Shown piece after piece: positions 24,138 through 32,994 of a DNA stretch of 64,000 nucleotides. A program made the translations under genes and the position numbers. This DNA is from Bacillota bacterium (GTDB lineage: Bacteria > Bacillota > Clostridia > Acetivibrionales > DSM-1351): contig JAEZKZ010000082.1 in NCBI GenBank assembly GCA_023415305.1, forward strand, positions 1-64,000, read 5' to 3'. The notes under the pieces were generated by a model. The model searched no databases. It was not told the DNA's origin and was given only the letters and a program-made list of their open reading frames with translations. Every line of letters begins with the position of its first letter. Within the stretch, counting starts at the first letter, position 1.

Positions 24138-24376
24138 ATTTCAATTACAATTTTGTGGCCGCTATTCGGCTCATGGAGGTTAGCTTGAAAGACTTCGCTG
24201 AGCTCGTCATCCAAACTAACCTGTAAATTTATGGCCGTGCGAAATATTCAAAATATTTTTATCAATATTTTGAAAACGCACATGGCCAATTAACCTCCTT
24301 TATTCGCCTCATTGCGATAAAGGAGATATATTTCAATTACAATTTTGTAGCCGCAATGTGGCTCATGGAGGTTAAT
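24138..24376 (+). promoter_or_regulatory. Two-stage structured leader of bceA with anti-Shine-Dalgarno
   Basis: In order: a first cassette (TTTCAATTACAATTTTGT, a small hairpin, CTCATGGAGGTTAGC); a mini-ORF; a long hairpin at 24231-24290 with arms starting TGGCCGTGCG; the anti-Shine-Dalgarno ATTAACCTCC (24289-24298); a hairpin CTCCTTTATTCGC/GCGATAAAGGAG (24295-24325); then a second copy of the first cassette ending in GGAGGTTAAT (24367-24376) and ATG. ATTAACCTCC is the exact complement of GGAGGTTAAT, but its CTCC is also used by the CTCCTTTAT hairpin. The two folds therefore compete: RBS hidden or RBS free. Confidence 0.65.
24185..24226 (+). CDS. 13-codon leader peptide before bceA
   Basis: A TTG at 24185 after GGAGGTTAGC encodes MKDFAELVIQTNL and stops at TAA 24224-24226. 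Its last codons contain CTAACCT (24216-24222), complementary to its own ribosome site AGGTTAG (24177-24183). The start is identical over 15 nt to the bceS leader peptide at 22896. Confidence 0.45.
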   Translation: MKDFAELVIQTNL

Positions 24377-25144
24377 ATGGCACTTTTAGAGATTAGTAAT
24401 GTAAAAAAAATATACACCTCACGTTTAGGCGCCAACAAGGTTCAGGCACTGGACTGTGTTACCTTTTCGGTGGAAAAAGGAGAATATGTTGCTATAATGG
24501 GAGAATCAGGCTCAGGAAAAACAACACTCCTTAACATTCTGGCATCAATTGATAAACCCACAAGCGGACAGGTATTGCTGGATGGAAAGGATTTATCAAG
24601 GATAAAGCAGGGAGAGTTGTCCGCTTTCCGCAGAGACAATCTGGGTTTTGTTTTTCAGGATTTTAACTTATTGGACACCTTCTCACTTCAGGATAACATA
24701 TTTCTGCCCCTGGTTTTATCTGGTCACTCCTATAAAGAAATGAACAAACGTCTTGAACCTTTAGCTAAAAAGCTTGGAATAGACCATCTTCTTCAGAAAT
24801 ATCCCTATGAGGTGTCGGGCGGAGAAAAACAGCGAGCCGCCGCTGCAAGAGCCTTGATTACAAATCCAAAGCTGGTGTTGGCAGATGAACCTACCGGTGC
24901 ACTGGACTCCAAGGCGTCAGCCAGATTGCTCAAACTGTTTTCAGACATAAATGCAGAAGGGCAGACAATCCTGATGGTAACGCACAGTATACAGGCTGCG
25001 AGCCACGCCAGCAGAGTATTATTCATAAAAGACGGCTGTGTTTTCAACCAGATTTATCGCGCAAATGCAACTAAAGAAGAAATGTTTAAGAAAATTGCCG
25101 ATACAATGACAGTTTTGCAGACAGGAGGCGCGTTATATGAATAA
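24377..25144 (+). CDS. BceA-like ABC transporter ATP-binding protein
   Basis: The 255-residue ATPase is of the MacB/LolD/BceA class. It shows Walker A GESGSGKTTLL (about residues 40-50), the Q-loop VFQDFNLLD, the signature VSGGEKQRAAAARAL, Walker B LVLADEPTGALD and the H-loop VTHS. It powers the BceB permease, which in this family removes antimicrobial peptides from lipid-linked cell-wall precursors and signals flux to BceS. ATG 24377 follows GGAGGTTAAT; the in-frame GTG at 24356 lies inside the leader hairpin. It overlaps bceB by 8 nt. Confidence 0.93.
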   Translation: MALLEISNVKKIYTSRLGANKVQALDCVTFSVEKGEYVAIMGESGSGKTTLLNILASIDKPTSGQVLLDGKDLSRIKQGELSAFRRDNLGFVFQDFNLLDTFSLQDNIFLPLVLSGHSYKEMNKRLEPLAKKLGIDHLLQKYPYEVSGGEKQRAAAARALITNPKLVLADEPTGALDSKASARLLKLFSDINAEGQTILMVTHSIQAASHASRVLFIKDGCVFNQIYRANATKEEMFKKIADTMTVLQTGGALYE

Positions 25145-27107
25145 GCTGTTACTTCTGCCAAAGCTGGCTTTAGTCGGAATCAAGAAAAATAGAATTACAT
25201 ATTTTCCATATTTATTGGCCGGTATGTTTTCAGTATTCACTTTTTTTGTTTTTTCATCTATTTTTTATAATGATTTAATGTTAAAGCTACCTCATAGCGG
25301 TTACCTGTTAGTTCTGATGGGAATTGGCATGTTTCTTCTGGGGCTGATATTGATACCGTTTCTTTTATATGTAAACAGCTTTCTGATAAAAAGAAGAAAA
25401 CTGGAGTTGGGATTATACAGCATTCTTGGCCTTGAGAAAAAACATATGGCAATAATGATGCTGATTGAAACTGTATTTGTTTTTCTTATTGTATTGGCAG
25501 GCGGAATTATAATTGGAATGGTATTTTCAAAGCTTTTGTTCCTTGTTTTGCTAAACCTTACAAAGCTGCCTGTTGATACTCAATTTACCTTTAATATCAG
25601 TGCATTCAAAACTACCTTTTATTATTTTGTGGGTGTATTTTTGCTTAATCTGATTGTAAACCTGGTGCAAGTATTCAAAGCTAATCCCAATGATTTAATG
25701 AAGGGTTCAAAATCAGGTGAGAAGTCACCAAAGCGCCTTTGGGTATCAGCATTTCTGGGAGTGTCCTTTCTGGCTGCAGGGTATTATATTGCTATAGGGG
25801 CCGAAATAGCTTCAGACATATTCTCAAACTTTTTATTTGCAGTTGCACTTGTGGTATTAGGAACGCATTTTTTCTTTAAGGCTGGAATATTGGCTTTACT
25901 TAGAATACTAAAAAGCAATAAGCAATTTTACTATAATAAGGTAAACTACACAACTGTTTCAGGTATGCTGTACAGGATGAAGAAAAGCGCCGCCAGCCTG
26001 GCTAATATTTGTGTATTCAGTACAATGACAATAATCACATTATTGTGTACTGCTGCTCTATGGTTTGGGACATCAAGTATTCTTGATTTTCAATATCCAT
26101 TTGATTTACAGTTGCACTATAAAACGACTGTAGATAGCTCCTCATTAGCTGTAAAATTAGAAGAGCTTGCTGAAGAAAACAATGTCAGTATTAAGGATAA
26201 AATAGAATATTCATATATTGCTGCCGGTGTTTTAAAGGATGAGAATAATTTTATTAAGAGCAGTGACACTGATCCCTATTATAAAATTGAGACAATCAAG
26301 CTTATTACCTTGAAAGAGTACAATAAATTGGAAAAGAGCAGTGAAGACCTGTTGGATAACGAAGTTATAGTATATTGTACCGGAGCTGATCTAGATGCCG
26401 ATAGTATAATTTTGGGCAGGAGTAAATACTCTGTAAAAAAAGAGCTTGATGAGGCAGTGTTTGAGAGAAAGGCTTCAGCAAACCGGTTTGGCACGAACTA
26501 TTACTTTATAGTGAAAGATGAGAATACTGTTGGAAGTATTCTAAGTGAGGTTGCTCCCGGAAAAAGCACAACTAATTCTATATGCTTTAATCTGGAAGGA
26601 GAAGATGACAATAAGAAGGAGTTTGCAAACAGCTTCAGTGACTGGGTTAATGATCAAAAGGGTATTTCTTCATTTGAAAATGGGATAAGTAATCGAGAAG
26701 AGACAGTTTCAATGAATGGTGGATTATTATTTATTGGAATCTTCTTTGGTATTATATTCGCAATGTGTCTGTTGCTGATAATGTATTACAAGCAAATAAC
26801 CGAAGGCTACGACGATAGGGATAATTTCAAAATAATGCAGAAGGTAGGGATGAGTGATATTGAAGTCAAAGGTACCATTAAGCGTCAGATATTACTGGTA
26901 TTCTTACTCCCACTGGTGTTTGCAATATTTCATACAATGGCCGGTTTTGGAATGATTACCGAGCTTCTTGGAACATTATTCCTGTTTAATAAAACCTTAA
27001 TAATGACCGTTGGAATTGCAGTGTCCTGCGTCTTTGCAGTAATTTATGGTTTGAGTTATATATTAACTTCAAAGGTTTATTACAGCATTGTAAAACAGAT
27101 GAGTTAA
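25137..27107 (+). CDS. BceB-like ABC transporter permease
   Basis: The 656-residue FtsX-family permease has the BceB layout. One N-terminal helix precedes several helices up to about residue 300. A large outer domain of about 200 residues follows between helices 7 and 8 (about 310-525), then a final FtsX block (GIFFGIIFAMCLLLIMYY ... KVGMSDIEVKG). It works with BceA, and the outer domain is the peptide-sensing part in this family. It is the last gene of the bce unit; a terminator lies at 27227. Confidence 0.9.
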   Translation: MNKLLLLPKLALVGIKKNRITYFPYLLAGMFSVFTFFVFSSIFYNDLMLKLPHSGYLLVLMGIGMFLLGLILIPFLLYVNSFLIKRRKLELGLYSILGLEKKHMAIMMLIETVFVFLIVLAGGIIIGMVFSKLLFLVLLNLTKLPVDTQFTFNISAFKTTFYYFVGVFLLNLIVNLVQVFKANPNDLMKGSKSGEKSPKRLWVSAFLGVSFLAAGYYIAIGAEIASDIFSNFLFAVALVVLGTHFFFKAGILALLRILKSNKQFYYNKVNYTTVSGMLYRMKKSAASLANICVFSTMTIITLLCTAALWFGTSSILDFQYPFDLQLHYKTTVDSSSLAVKLEELAEENNVSIKDKIEYSYIAAGVLKDENNFIKSSDTDPYYKIETIKLITLKEYNKLEKSSEDLLDNEVIVYCTGADLDADSIILGRSKYSVKKELDEAVFERKASANRFGTNYYFIVKDENTVGSILSEVAPGKSTTNSICFNLEGEDDNKKEFANSFSDWVNDQKGISSFENGISNREETVSMNGGLLFIGIFFGIIFAMCLLLIMYYKQITEGYDDRDNFKIMQKVGMSDIEVKGTIKRQILLVFLLPLVFAIFHTMAGFGMITELLGTLFLFNKTLIMTVGIAVSCVFAVIYGLSYILTSKVYYSIVKQMS

Positions 27108-27115
27108 TAAATAAA

Positions 27116-27166
27116 TAGGTAAACACCTAGGTAACTTATGAGGTAACTTATCTAGGTAACACATCT
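27116..27166 (+). repeat. Short degenerate tandem repeats (TAGGTAAC units)
   Basis: Four copies of (T)AGGTAA(C) occur within 45 bp right after bceB, with spacing of 12-13 bp. The meaning is unknown; it may be a decayed palindromic repeat (CCTAGG and TCTAGA are also present). Confidence 0.4.
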
Positions 27167-27226
27167 AGATATGGCACCCTGATTAATACAAAGATAACCT
27201 GAAATAAGCAGGATATGCTTCCCATC

Positions 27227-27269
27227 AACCTGGAAAGCTTATATTCTACAGCTTGTATCAGGTTTTTTT
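27227..27269 (+). terminator. Terminator downstream of bceB
   Basis: The stem AACCTG/CAGGTT with inner stem AAGCT/AGCTT is followed by seven T's (27263-27269). Confidence 0.75.
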
Positions 27270-27301
27270 GTCATACAATATTTCTTTTTCTACATTTGAA
27301 T

Positions 27302-27334
27302 TTGACAAACTTCTGTAAATTAACTATGTATAAT
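27302..27334 (+). promoter_or_regulatory. spoIIG promoter with long spacer and Spo0A-box-like -35
   Basis: TTGACA (27302-27307) and TATAAT (27329-27334) are good sigma-A elements but 21 bp apart. The B. subtilis spoIIG promoter is known for a similarly long 22-bp spacer, used by sigma-A only with Spo0A~P. TTTGACA (27301-27307) is one base off the reversed 0A box TTCGACA, overlapping the -35 as in B. subtilis. Confidence 0.6.
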
Positions 27335-27531
27335 TAGGAATGTACAAAAGATGAACCCAAATATAGATAGTTCTTCATTTGGAGTCACCAGAGGTTGTTG
27401 TTTATAATTTTTATTTAACTTACTCCGGTTGATGTAATGACTTGGCATAAAAACAAAGGGGCTTGAATAATAGTAAAGTAAAGACTTATAGTTCTTTAAT
27501 CGTTAATTTACTATTGTGTGAGGGATACAAA

Positions 27532-28431
27532 GTGGAAATCTATTTAGATATATTGTTACTTGAAAACCTTGTTATAAACTTTTTGATACTTTATGTAACA
27601 GCAAAGTTCTCCCGTATAAGAGTAAGTACACTGAGGTTGTTTGCCGGAGCCATAGTAGGGGCATTATATGTTGTCTTTATCATAGTACAGCCCGGAGTAA
27701 AAGTGTACTATACGGCACTTGCAAAAATACTTCTGTCTTTTTTTATTATAGCAATAACCTTCTCTCCCAGAAAAGTACTGCCTTTTTTGAAGACTCTTGT
27801 CATTTTTTACATATCAACCTTTATTTTTGCCGGTGCTGCTCTGGCATTTTTGTACATTAACCAGCAGGGCGGCTTTGTTAGAAACGGGATTATTTATGTA
27901 TTCGGTCAATCCAAAGGAAGTTTGATGTTCTTTGGTATTGTGACCGTCGGCATAATAATAAAAATATTCATGGAGGTTATTCAAAGCAGAATTACAAAGG
28001 AGAAGCTGCTTATACCGGTAAAGATTGTTTTTGATAATAGGGTAATTGATTTGTCGGCATTGGTGGATACCGGAAATTCATTGAAGGACCCACTTACAAA
28101 CATACCGGTCATGGTAGTTGAGTTTAAGGCACTGGAAGAACTCCTGCCACCGGAAATTAGAAATATTTTTCAAAACTCCAAGGAGGATGATCTCAACTGT
28201 GTTACAGCAACTATTGCAACCTCTAAGTGGTTTTCAAGATTCAGGCTTATACCCTTTAGTTCGTTAGGAAAGGAAAATGGCATGCTTATTGGCTTCAAGC
28301 CGGATTTTATTGAAATAGGAGAAGAAGAGGAGAAACGTGACATAAAAAATGTCATAGTGGGAATATACAACAGATCCTTGTCCAGAAACGACAAATACAA
28401 GGCTTTACTTGGACCGGACTTAGTAGCCTAG
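27532..28431 (+). CDS. spoIIGA: Sporulation sigma-E factor-processing peptidase SpoIIGA
   Basis: The 299-residue membrane aspartic protease cleaves pro-sigma-E in the mother cell after a SpoIIR signal from the forespore. Five N-terminal helices (about residues 5-155) precede an aspartic protease-like domain with the catalytic ALVDTGNSLKDP. GTG 27532 is chosen because GAGGG lies 7 nt upstream and the family starts MEIYLDILLLENLVINF; the frame upstream to 27463 is a non-conserved extension. The next gene is its substrate, sigE. Confidence 0.93.
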   Translation: MEIYLDILLLENLVINFLILYVTAKFSRIRVSTLRLFAGAIVGALYVVFIIVQPGVKVYYTALAKILLSFFIIAITFSPRKVLPFLKTLVIFYISTFIFAGAALAFLYINQQGGFVRNGIIYVFGQSKGSLMFFGIVTVGIIIKIFMEVIQSRITKEKLLIPVKIVFDNRVIDLSALVDTGNSLKDPLTNIPVMVVEFKALEELLPPEIRNIFQNSKEDDLNCVTATIATSKWFSRFRLIPFSSLGKENGMLIGFKPDFIEIGEEEEKRDIKNVIVGIYNRSLSRNDKYKALLGPDLVA

Positions 28432-28519
28432 CATTAAATATTGACAGAATAAACAGAATTTTTTAACTACATTAAAATTACGCTTGTCAATATATCCAGA
28501 TTTGAAAGGGGACAGCCGA

Positions 28520-29251
28520 ATGAAACTTTTAGCAAAAATGAAAATGTACTTTCTTGTTAAGTATGAAAAACTTCTAAGAAAGTTTAAAGTAGGAGGGGGA
28601 TTCCCGATTCACTATATAGGGGGAAGTGAGGCTTTGCCGCCCCCGCTGACTGTTGATGAAGAAAACTATCTCTTACACAAGCTCGAAGAGAGCGATTACG
28701 GAGTAAAAAGCATTCTGATTGAGAGAAATTTGAGACTTGTTGTATATATAGCCAGAAAATTTGAGAATACAGGTGTTGGAGTTGAGGATCTCATATCTAT
28801 CGGGACGATTGGCCTGATTAAAGCAATAAATACCTTTAACCCCTCAAAAAATATAAAACTGGCAACATATGCATCAAGGTGCATAGAAAATGAAATACTA
28901 ATGTATCTGAGAAGAAATAACAGAGTAAAAGCAGAAATTTCCATTGATGAACCCCTAAATATCGATTGGGATGGAAACGAACTGCTGTTATCAGATATAC
29001 TTGGCACAGAAAACGATATGATTCATAGAAGTATAGAGGATGAGGTTGATAAGGAACTTCTTAATACTGCTATGAAAAAACTGTCTATGCGTGAAAAGAA
29101 AATTATGGAGTTAAGATTCGGGCTTACAAATGGAGTTGAAAAAACCCAGAAAGAAGTAGCCGACATGTTAGGTATATCACAATCTTACATATCACGTCTG
29201 GAAAAACGGATAATCAGCAGGTTAAAAAAGGAGATAAGCCGCATGACCTGA
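28520..29251 (+). CDS. sigE: RNA polymerase sporulation sigma factor E (pro-sigma-E)
   Basis: The 243-residue early mother-cell sigma factor has a hydrophobic/basic pro-sequence (about residues 1-30, KMKMYFLVKYEKLLRKF) that SpoIIGA removes. Region 2 (RNLRLVVYIARKFENTGVGVEDLISIGTIGLIKA in part) and region 4 (KTQKEVADMLGISQSYISRLEKR) follow. ATG 28520 has AAAGGGGA upstream. It is co-transcribed with spoIIGA from the promoter at 27302; sigG follows with its own promoter. Confidence 0.96.
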   Translation: MKLLAKMKMYFLVKYEKLLRKFKVGGGFPIHYIGGSEALPPPLTVDEENYLLHKLEESDYGVKSILIERNLRLVVYIARKFENTGVGVEDLISIGTIGLIKAINTFNPSKNIKLATYASRCIENEILMYLRRNNRVKAEISIDEPLNIDWDGNELLLSDILGTENDMIHRSIEDEVDKELLNTAMKKLSMREKKIMELRFGLTNGVEKTQKEVADMLGISQSYISRLEKRIISRLKKEISRMT

Positions 29252-29321
29252 CACCGCTTGAGAAAGCCTTAAAATGGGCTTTGTCAAGGTCTTTGATGAA
29301 AATATTTTGGTTGGTTGAACA

Positions 29322-29349
29322 GTATAAAAAGTACCTCCATGGCAATAAT
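29322..29349 (+). promoter_or_regulatory. Candidate sigma-F/sigma-G promoter of sigG
   Basis: GTATA (29322-29326), then 14 bp, then GGCAATAAT (29341-29349). This fits the forespore consensus GYATA ... GGnnAnAnT. It lies 60 bp before the sigG start, where a sigma-F promoter is expected. Confidence 0.55.
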
Positions 29350-29409
29350 GATATTGACAAAGTCAATCATGCTTATCGACTTTGTTATTATAGCTCGGGA
29401 GGTTTTTAT

Positions 29410-30183
29410 ATGCTTATTAATAAAGTTGAAATCTGTGGTGTTAATACTTCAAAACTTCCTGTTTTGACAAATGAACAGAAAAAAACTCTGTTTGAGAGAA
29501 TGCACAAAGGTGATAATTCTGCAAGAGAGGAATTCATCAGGGGAAATCTTAGGCTGGTATTAAGTGTAATCCAACGATTCAACAACAGAGGTGAATATGT
29601 GGACGATTTATTTCAGGTTGGGTGTATTGGATTAATCAAAGCTATTGATAATTTCGATGTATCACAAAATGTTAAATTCTCAACATATGCTGTACCAATG
29701 ATAATCGGTGAAATTCGAAGGTATTTACGGGACAACAATTCCATCAGGGTCAGCAGATCTCTAAGGGATATTGCTTATAAAGCTTTGCAGGCCAAGGAGC
29801 GGTTAACCACAAAAAACTCCAAGGAACCGACCATTGCAGAACTCGCAGCCGAGCTTCAACTTCCAAAGGAAGATATTGTATTTGCCCTTGATGCGATACA
29901 GGACCCAATATCGCTGTTTGAATCGGTATATCATGATGGCGGAGATGCCATTTTCGTTATGGACCAGGTAAGTGATGACAAAAACATTGATGAGAACTGG
30001 CTTGAGACAATAACACTTAAAGAAGCTATGAGAAAACTGAACGACAGAGAAAAGCTAATTCTTAATCTCAGGTTTTTTGAAGGCCGTACACAAATGGAGG
30101 TGGCCGACGAGATAGGTATCTCTCAGGCGCAGGTGTCAAGGCTTGAAAAGACAGCCCTCCTGCATATGAAAAAGTATATTTGA
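29410..30183 (+). CDS. sigG: RNA polymerase sporulation sigma factor G
   Basis: The 257-residue late forespore sigma factor starts with the family-typical MLINKVEICGVNTSKLPVLT. It carries region 2 (LFQVGCIGLIKAIDNFD, FSTYAVPMIIGEIRRYLRD), region 3 and region 4 (RTQMEVADEIGISQAQVSRLEK). ATG 29410 has GGGAGG 7 nt upstream. The open frame extends upstream to 29281, but that part covers the promoter and a TTGAC/GTCAA dyad (29354-29366) and is not coding. Forespore promoter control is expected. Confidence 0.96.
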   Translation: MLINKVEICGVNTSKLPVLTNEQKKTLFERMHKGDNSAREEFIRGNLRLVLSVIQRFNNRGEYVDDLFQVGCIGLIKAIDNFDVSQNVKFSTYAVPMIIGEIRRYLRDNNSIRVSRSLRDIAYKALQAKERLTTKNSKEPTIAELAAELQLPKEDIVFALDAIQDPISLFESVYHDGGDAIFVMDQVSDDKNIDENWLETITLKEAMRKLNDREKLILNLRFFEGRTQMEVADEIGISQAQVSRLEKTALLHMKKYI

Positions 30184-30186
30184 TAG

Positions 30187-30246
30187 AGGTTAGAAGTAAG
30201 AAGTAAGAAGTAAGAAGTTGGAGGTAAGAAGTTAGCGGTTGGAAGT
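30187..30246 (+). repeat. Heptameric simple repeat (AGAAGTA units)
   Basis: About six to eight imperfect copies of AGAAGTA/AGGTAAG follow the sigG stop without a gene. A related GTTAGAAGTTAGATG stretch occurs after fliI at 44307. This looks like slippage-prone simple repeat, not CRISPR. Confidence 0.65.
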
Positions 30247-30421
30247 GCGATTCCTCAGACATAAGACAGCAGGAAAAGTTCATACTTACTAGACTGAGGG
30301 AGTAGTCAGACTGCCATTACAGAGACTAAAACACAGCTTAAAAAAGGTATACAAATATTTTTAAATAAGGTAAAATGGATATTGAATTATTTTGCATCTG
30401 TTTTTTACGGAGGATAAAATT

Positions 30422-30880
30422 ATGAAATGTCCATTTTGCGGCTTTATAGAAGATAAGGTTATTGATTCCAGGCCCACGGACGAGGGTTCTGCAATCAGAA
30501 GAAGAAGAGAGTGCATTAAATGTTCAAAAAGATTTACCACCTATGAAAAGGTTGAGAGTCTGCCCTTAATGGTGATTAAAAAGGATAAATCCAGACAGCC
30601 CTTTGACAGGGAAAAGCTAATGAATGGACTTTTACGTGCATGTGAAAAAAGACCCATATCAATCAATGATCTAGAAAAGATGGTTGAAAGTATTGAAACT
30701 CAGCTTCATAACTCTTTAATCAGAGAAGTAACCACCGAAGATATTGGTGAGATGGTAATGGCCAAGCTTAAAAATATGGATGAGGTTGCTTATGTGAGAT
30801 TTGCTTCGGTCTATCGCCAATTTAAAGATATTAACACTTTTATGGACGAACTTAAAAATCTGTTAAGAGACGAAAAATAA
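30422..30880 (+). CDS. nrdR: Transcriptional repressor NrdR
   Basis: The 152-residue ATP-cone regulator represses ribonucleotide reductase genes in response to dATP/ATP. It has an N-terminal zinc ribbon (MKCPFCGF ... RRECIKCSKRFTTYE) and an ATP-cone domain (LPLMVIKKDKSRQPFDREKL ... ). The length is normal (about 150). ATG 30422 has GGAGG 10 nt upstream; the in-frame start at 30392 precedes the ribosome site and is rejected. A hairpin follows at 30921. Confidence 0.96.
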   Translation: MKCPFCGFIEDKVIDSRPTDEGSAIRRRRECIKCSKRFTTYEKVESLPLMVIKKDKSRQPFDREKLMNGLLRACEKRPISINDLEKMVESIETQLHNSLIREVTTEDIGEMVMAKLKNMDEVAYVRFASVYRQFKDINTFMDELKNLLRDEK

Positions 30881-30920
30881 TCCGGTTTTAATGTTTTATA
30901 AAACTAGAAAACTAATTAAG

Positions 30921-30955
30921 AAGGGGCTATGCTGGGATCTAACGTATAGCCCCTT
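30921..30955 (+). terminator. Hairpin after nrdR
   Basis: A perfect 10-bp stem, AAGGGGCTAT/ATAGCCCCTT with a 15-nt loop, lies 40 bp after nrdR. It lacks a clean T-run, so termination is likely but not certain. Confidence 0.6.
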
Positions 30956-31442
30956 GTAAATATATAACTTTATGAACAAAATATGTAAAAAAATAGGTGA
31001 TTTTTGATTTCCTTTGTAGTATAATACATTTAGTGAAAAAGTGTAATTCTTTAAAGTAAATTCTAGTATTTTTCCAGTTACTTCTTTTCAGATTAATCAA
31101 TATAGAAAAACGCCTTATAAATTGTTCAAAAACAAACATATCAAGATGATACTGTCTTTTCAATTTTCATACTACTTCCTGTAAGTACAACCATGTTATT
31201 TCAAATGTTGTTTTGAATTTTTCTGTTTAGTCTCCTGGCTGAATCTATTCCTTCTATTAAAAAAATCTACGGCTTCAGTAAATAATTAATTAATAATAAT
31301 TAATTTGATAATTGCATCCTGGGCAATCTGCCTTTATATATCGAAATAGCAAATTCACGTCATTTTAAATATTGCATCCAATGCATGTGGTATTTCTTAT
31401 AACATAAAAGTTATCAATAATATAAAGAAAAGAGGAAATTTA
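30956..31442. other. AT-rich intergenic region before yifB
   Basis: This is 487 bp with no supported gene on either strand. It contains AT-rich stretches such as repeated TTAATTAATAA near 31285 and two GCATCC words about 55 bp apart (31314, 31375). I see no convincing promoter or RNA. Confidence 0.3.
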
Positions 31443-32972
31443 ATGGTCTCAAGAATTAACAGTTGTGCACTTATGGGAATTGACGGCTGCATAGTGGAAG
31501 TTGAAACAGATATCAGCAACGGGATACCAAGCTTCGATATAGTAGGTTTAGGTGATACGGCTGTCAGAGAATCCAGGGAAAGAGTAAGAGCAGCCATTAA
31601 AAACAGCGAGATAGAGTTCCCCATAAGGCGAATAACCATAAACCTTGCACCTGCAAATTTACGTAAAGGGGGTTCTGTCTATGATGTTTCAATAGCTGTC
31701 GGTATTTTAGTAGCTTCGGGTATTATAGTCTCAAAAGAACTGGAGAAGTATATGTTTCTGGGAGAATTATCTCTGGATGGTACTATTAAGCCAGTAAAAG
31801 GAATTCTGTCCATGGTCTGCTGCGCCCGCTCCCATGGTATAGGCAATGTTTTTGTACCCGAAGCCAATGCAGATGAAGCAGCCGTCCTTGCAAATGTTAA
31901 TATTTTACCTGTTAAAAGCTTAATTGAGCTGATTAACCACCTTAATGGCAGGGAGATTATACCTGCGTTTACAATAGATATTGACAGTATTTTTTCACAG
32001 AATATTGCATATTCTATGGATTTCAGCGATGTTAAAGGTCAGAATAGCGTTAAGCGGGCAATGGAGATAGCAGCTTCAGGAGCTCACAACCTGCTGATGG
32101 TAGGTTCTCCCGGTAGCGGGAAAACCATGCTTGCCAAGAGACTTCCTACTATTTTACCACAAATGACCTTTGAGGAAGCTCTGGAACTGACCAAAATATA
32201 CAGTGTGGCAGGACTACTGCCACAGAAAACTTCACTTATTACTATAAGGCCCTTTAGAAATCCTCACCATACAATATCGGATATTTCTCTTATCGGAGGA
32301 GGAAAACTCATAAAACCCGGAGAGGTAAGCCTGGCACATTTTGGTGTTCTCTTTCTGGATGAATTTCCGGAGTTTAGCACTGAGGCAATTGAGGTCCTGC
32401 GGCAACCTTTGGAGGATGGAGAAATATGCATATCACGTGCAAACAATAGTATCACCTATCCAGCCAAAACAACTTTAATATGTGCTGCAAATCCATGCAA
32501 ATGCGGCTTCTTTTTGGATAGCACAAAAAAATGCACCTGTACCCCCAAAATCATAAAACAGTATTTTGGAAAGCTGAGTCAGCCTATTCTGGACAGAATA
32601 GATATTCACGCAGAGGTTCAGCCGGTTAAGTTTCATGATCTCCAAAATACAACTGAAGTAGAGACTTCGGCAGCAATCAGGACTAGGGTGAATAAAGCAA
32701 GAAATATTCAGCTTGAAAGATATAAAGGGCTAGGTATTTTTTCAAACACTGAATTGACACCTTCAATGGTTAAAAAATACTGTGAACTTGACAGAGTTAC
32801 TTCTAATTTATTACTGAGGGCGTTTGAAAATCTGGGTCTGAGTGCCAGAGCACATAACAGAATACTGAAGGTTGCCAGGACAATAGCAGATATGGAGGGC
32901 AGTGAAGCAATAAAATCCCAGCATGTGGCTGAAGCAATCCAGTACAGAAGTTTCGACAGGCTTAAATATTAA
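31443..32972 (+). CDS. YifB/ComM family Mg-chelatase-like AAA+ ATPase
   Basis: The 509-residue protein has an N-terminal Lon-protease-like fold (about residues 1-170), an AAA+ Mg-chelatase core and a C-terminal domain. The core shows Walker A VGSPGSGKTMLAKRLP, the PFRNPHHTISDISLIGGG motif, Walker B VLFLDEFPEF and sensor AANPCKCG. The relative ComM is a helicase that helps integrate incoming DNA during natural transformation. The next gene, dprA, loads RecA on such DNA, so a shared role in recombination is likely. GAGG precedes ATG 31443. Confidence 0.92.
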   Translation: MVSRINSCALMGIDGCIVEVETDISNGIPSFDIVGLGDTAVRESRERVRAAIKNSEIEFPIRRITINLAPANLRKGGSVYDVSIAVGILVASGIIVSKELEKYMFLGELSLDGTIKPVKGILSMVCCARSHGIGNVFVPEANADEAAVLANVNILPVKSLIELINHLNGREIIPAFTIDIDSIFSQNIAYSMDFSDVKGQNSVKRAMEIAASGAHNLLMVGSPGSGKTMLAKRLPTILPQMTFEEALELTKIYSVAGLLPQKTSLITIRPFRNPHHTISDISLIGGGKLIKPGEVSLAHFGVLFLDEFPEFSTEAIEVLRQPLEDGEICISRANNSITYPAKTTLICAANPCKCGFFLDSTKKCTCTPKIIKQYFGKLSQPILDRIDIHAEVQPVKFHDLQNTTEVETSAAIRTRVNKARNIQLERYKGLGIFSNTELTPSMVKKYCELDRVTSNLLLRAFENLGLSARAHNRILKVARTIADMEGSEAIKSQHVAEAIQYRSFDRLKY

Positions 32973-32994
32973 TAACTAAAACAAGGAGAAAAAT

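Noticed and set aside
29281..29409. N-terminal extension of SigG
   Set aside because: SigG proteins start at LINKVEICGVN; the upstream part holds a promoter-like sequence and a dyad.
30187..30246. CRISPR array
   Set aside because: Units are 7 bp with no spacers and no cas genes nearby; it is simple-sequence DNA.
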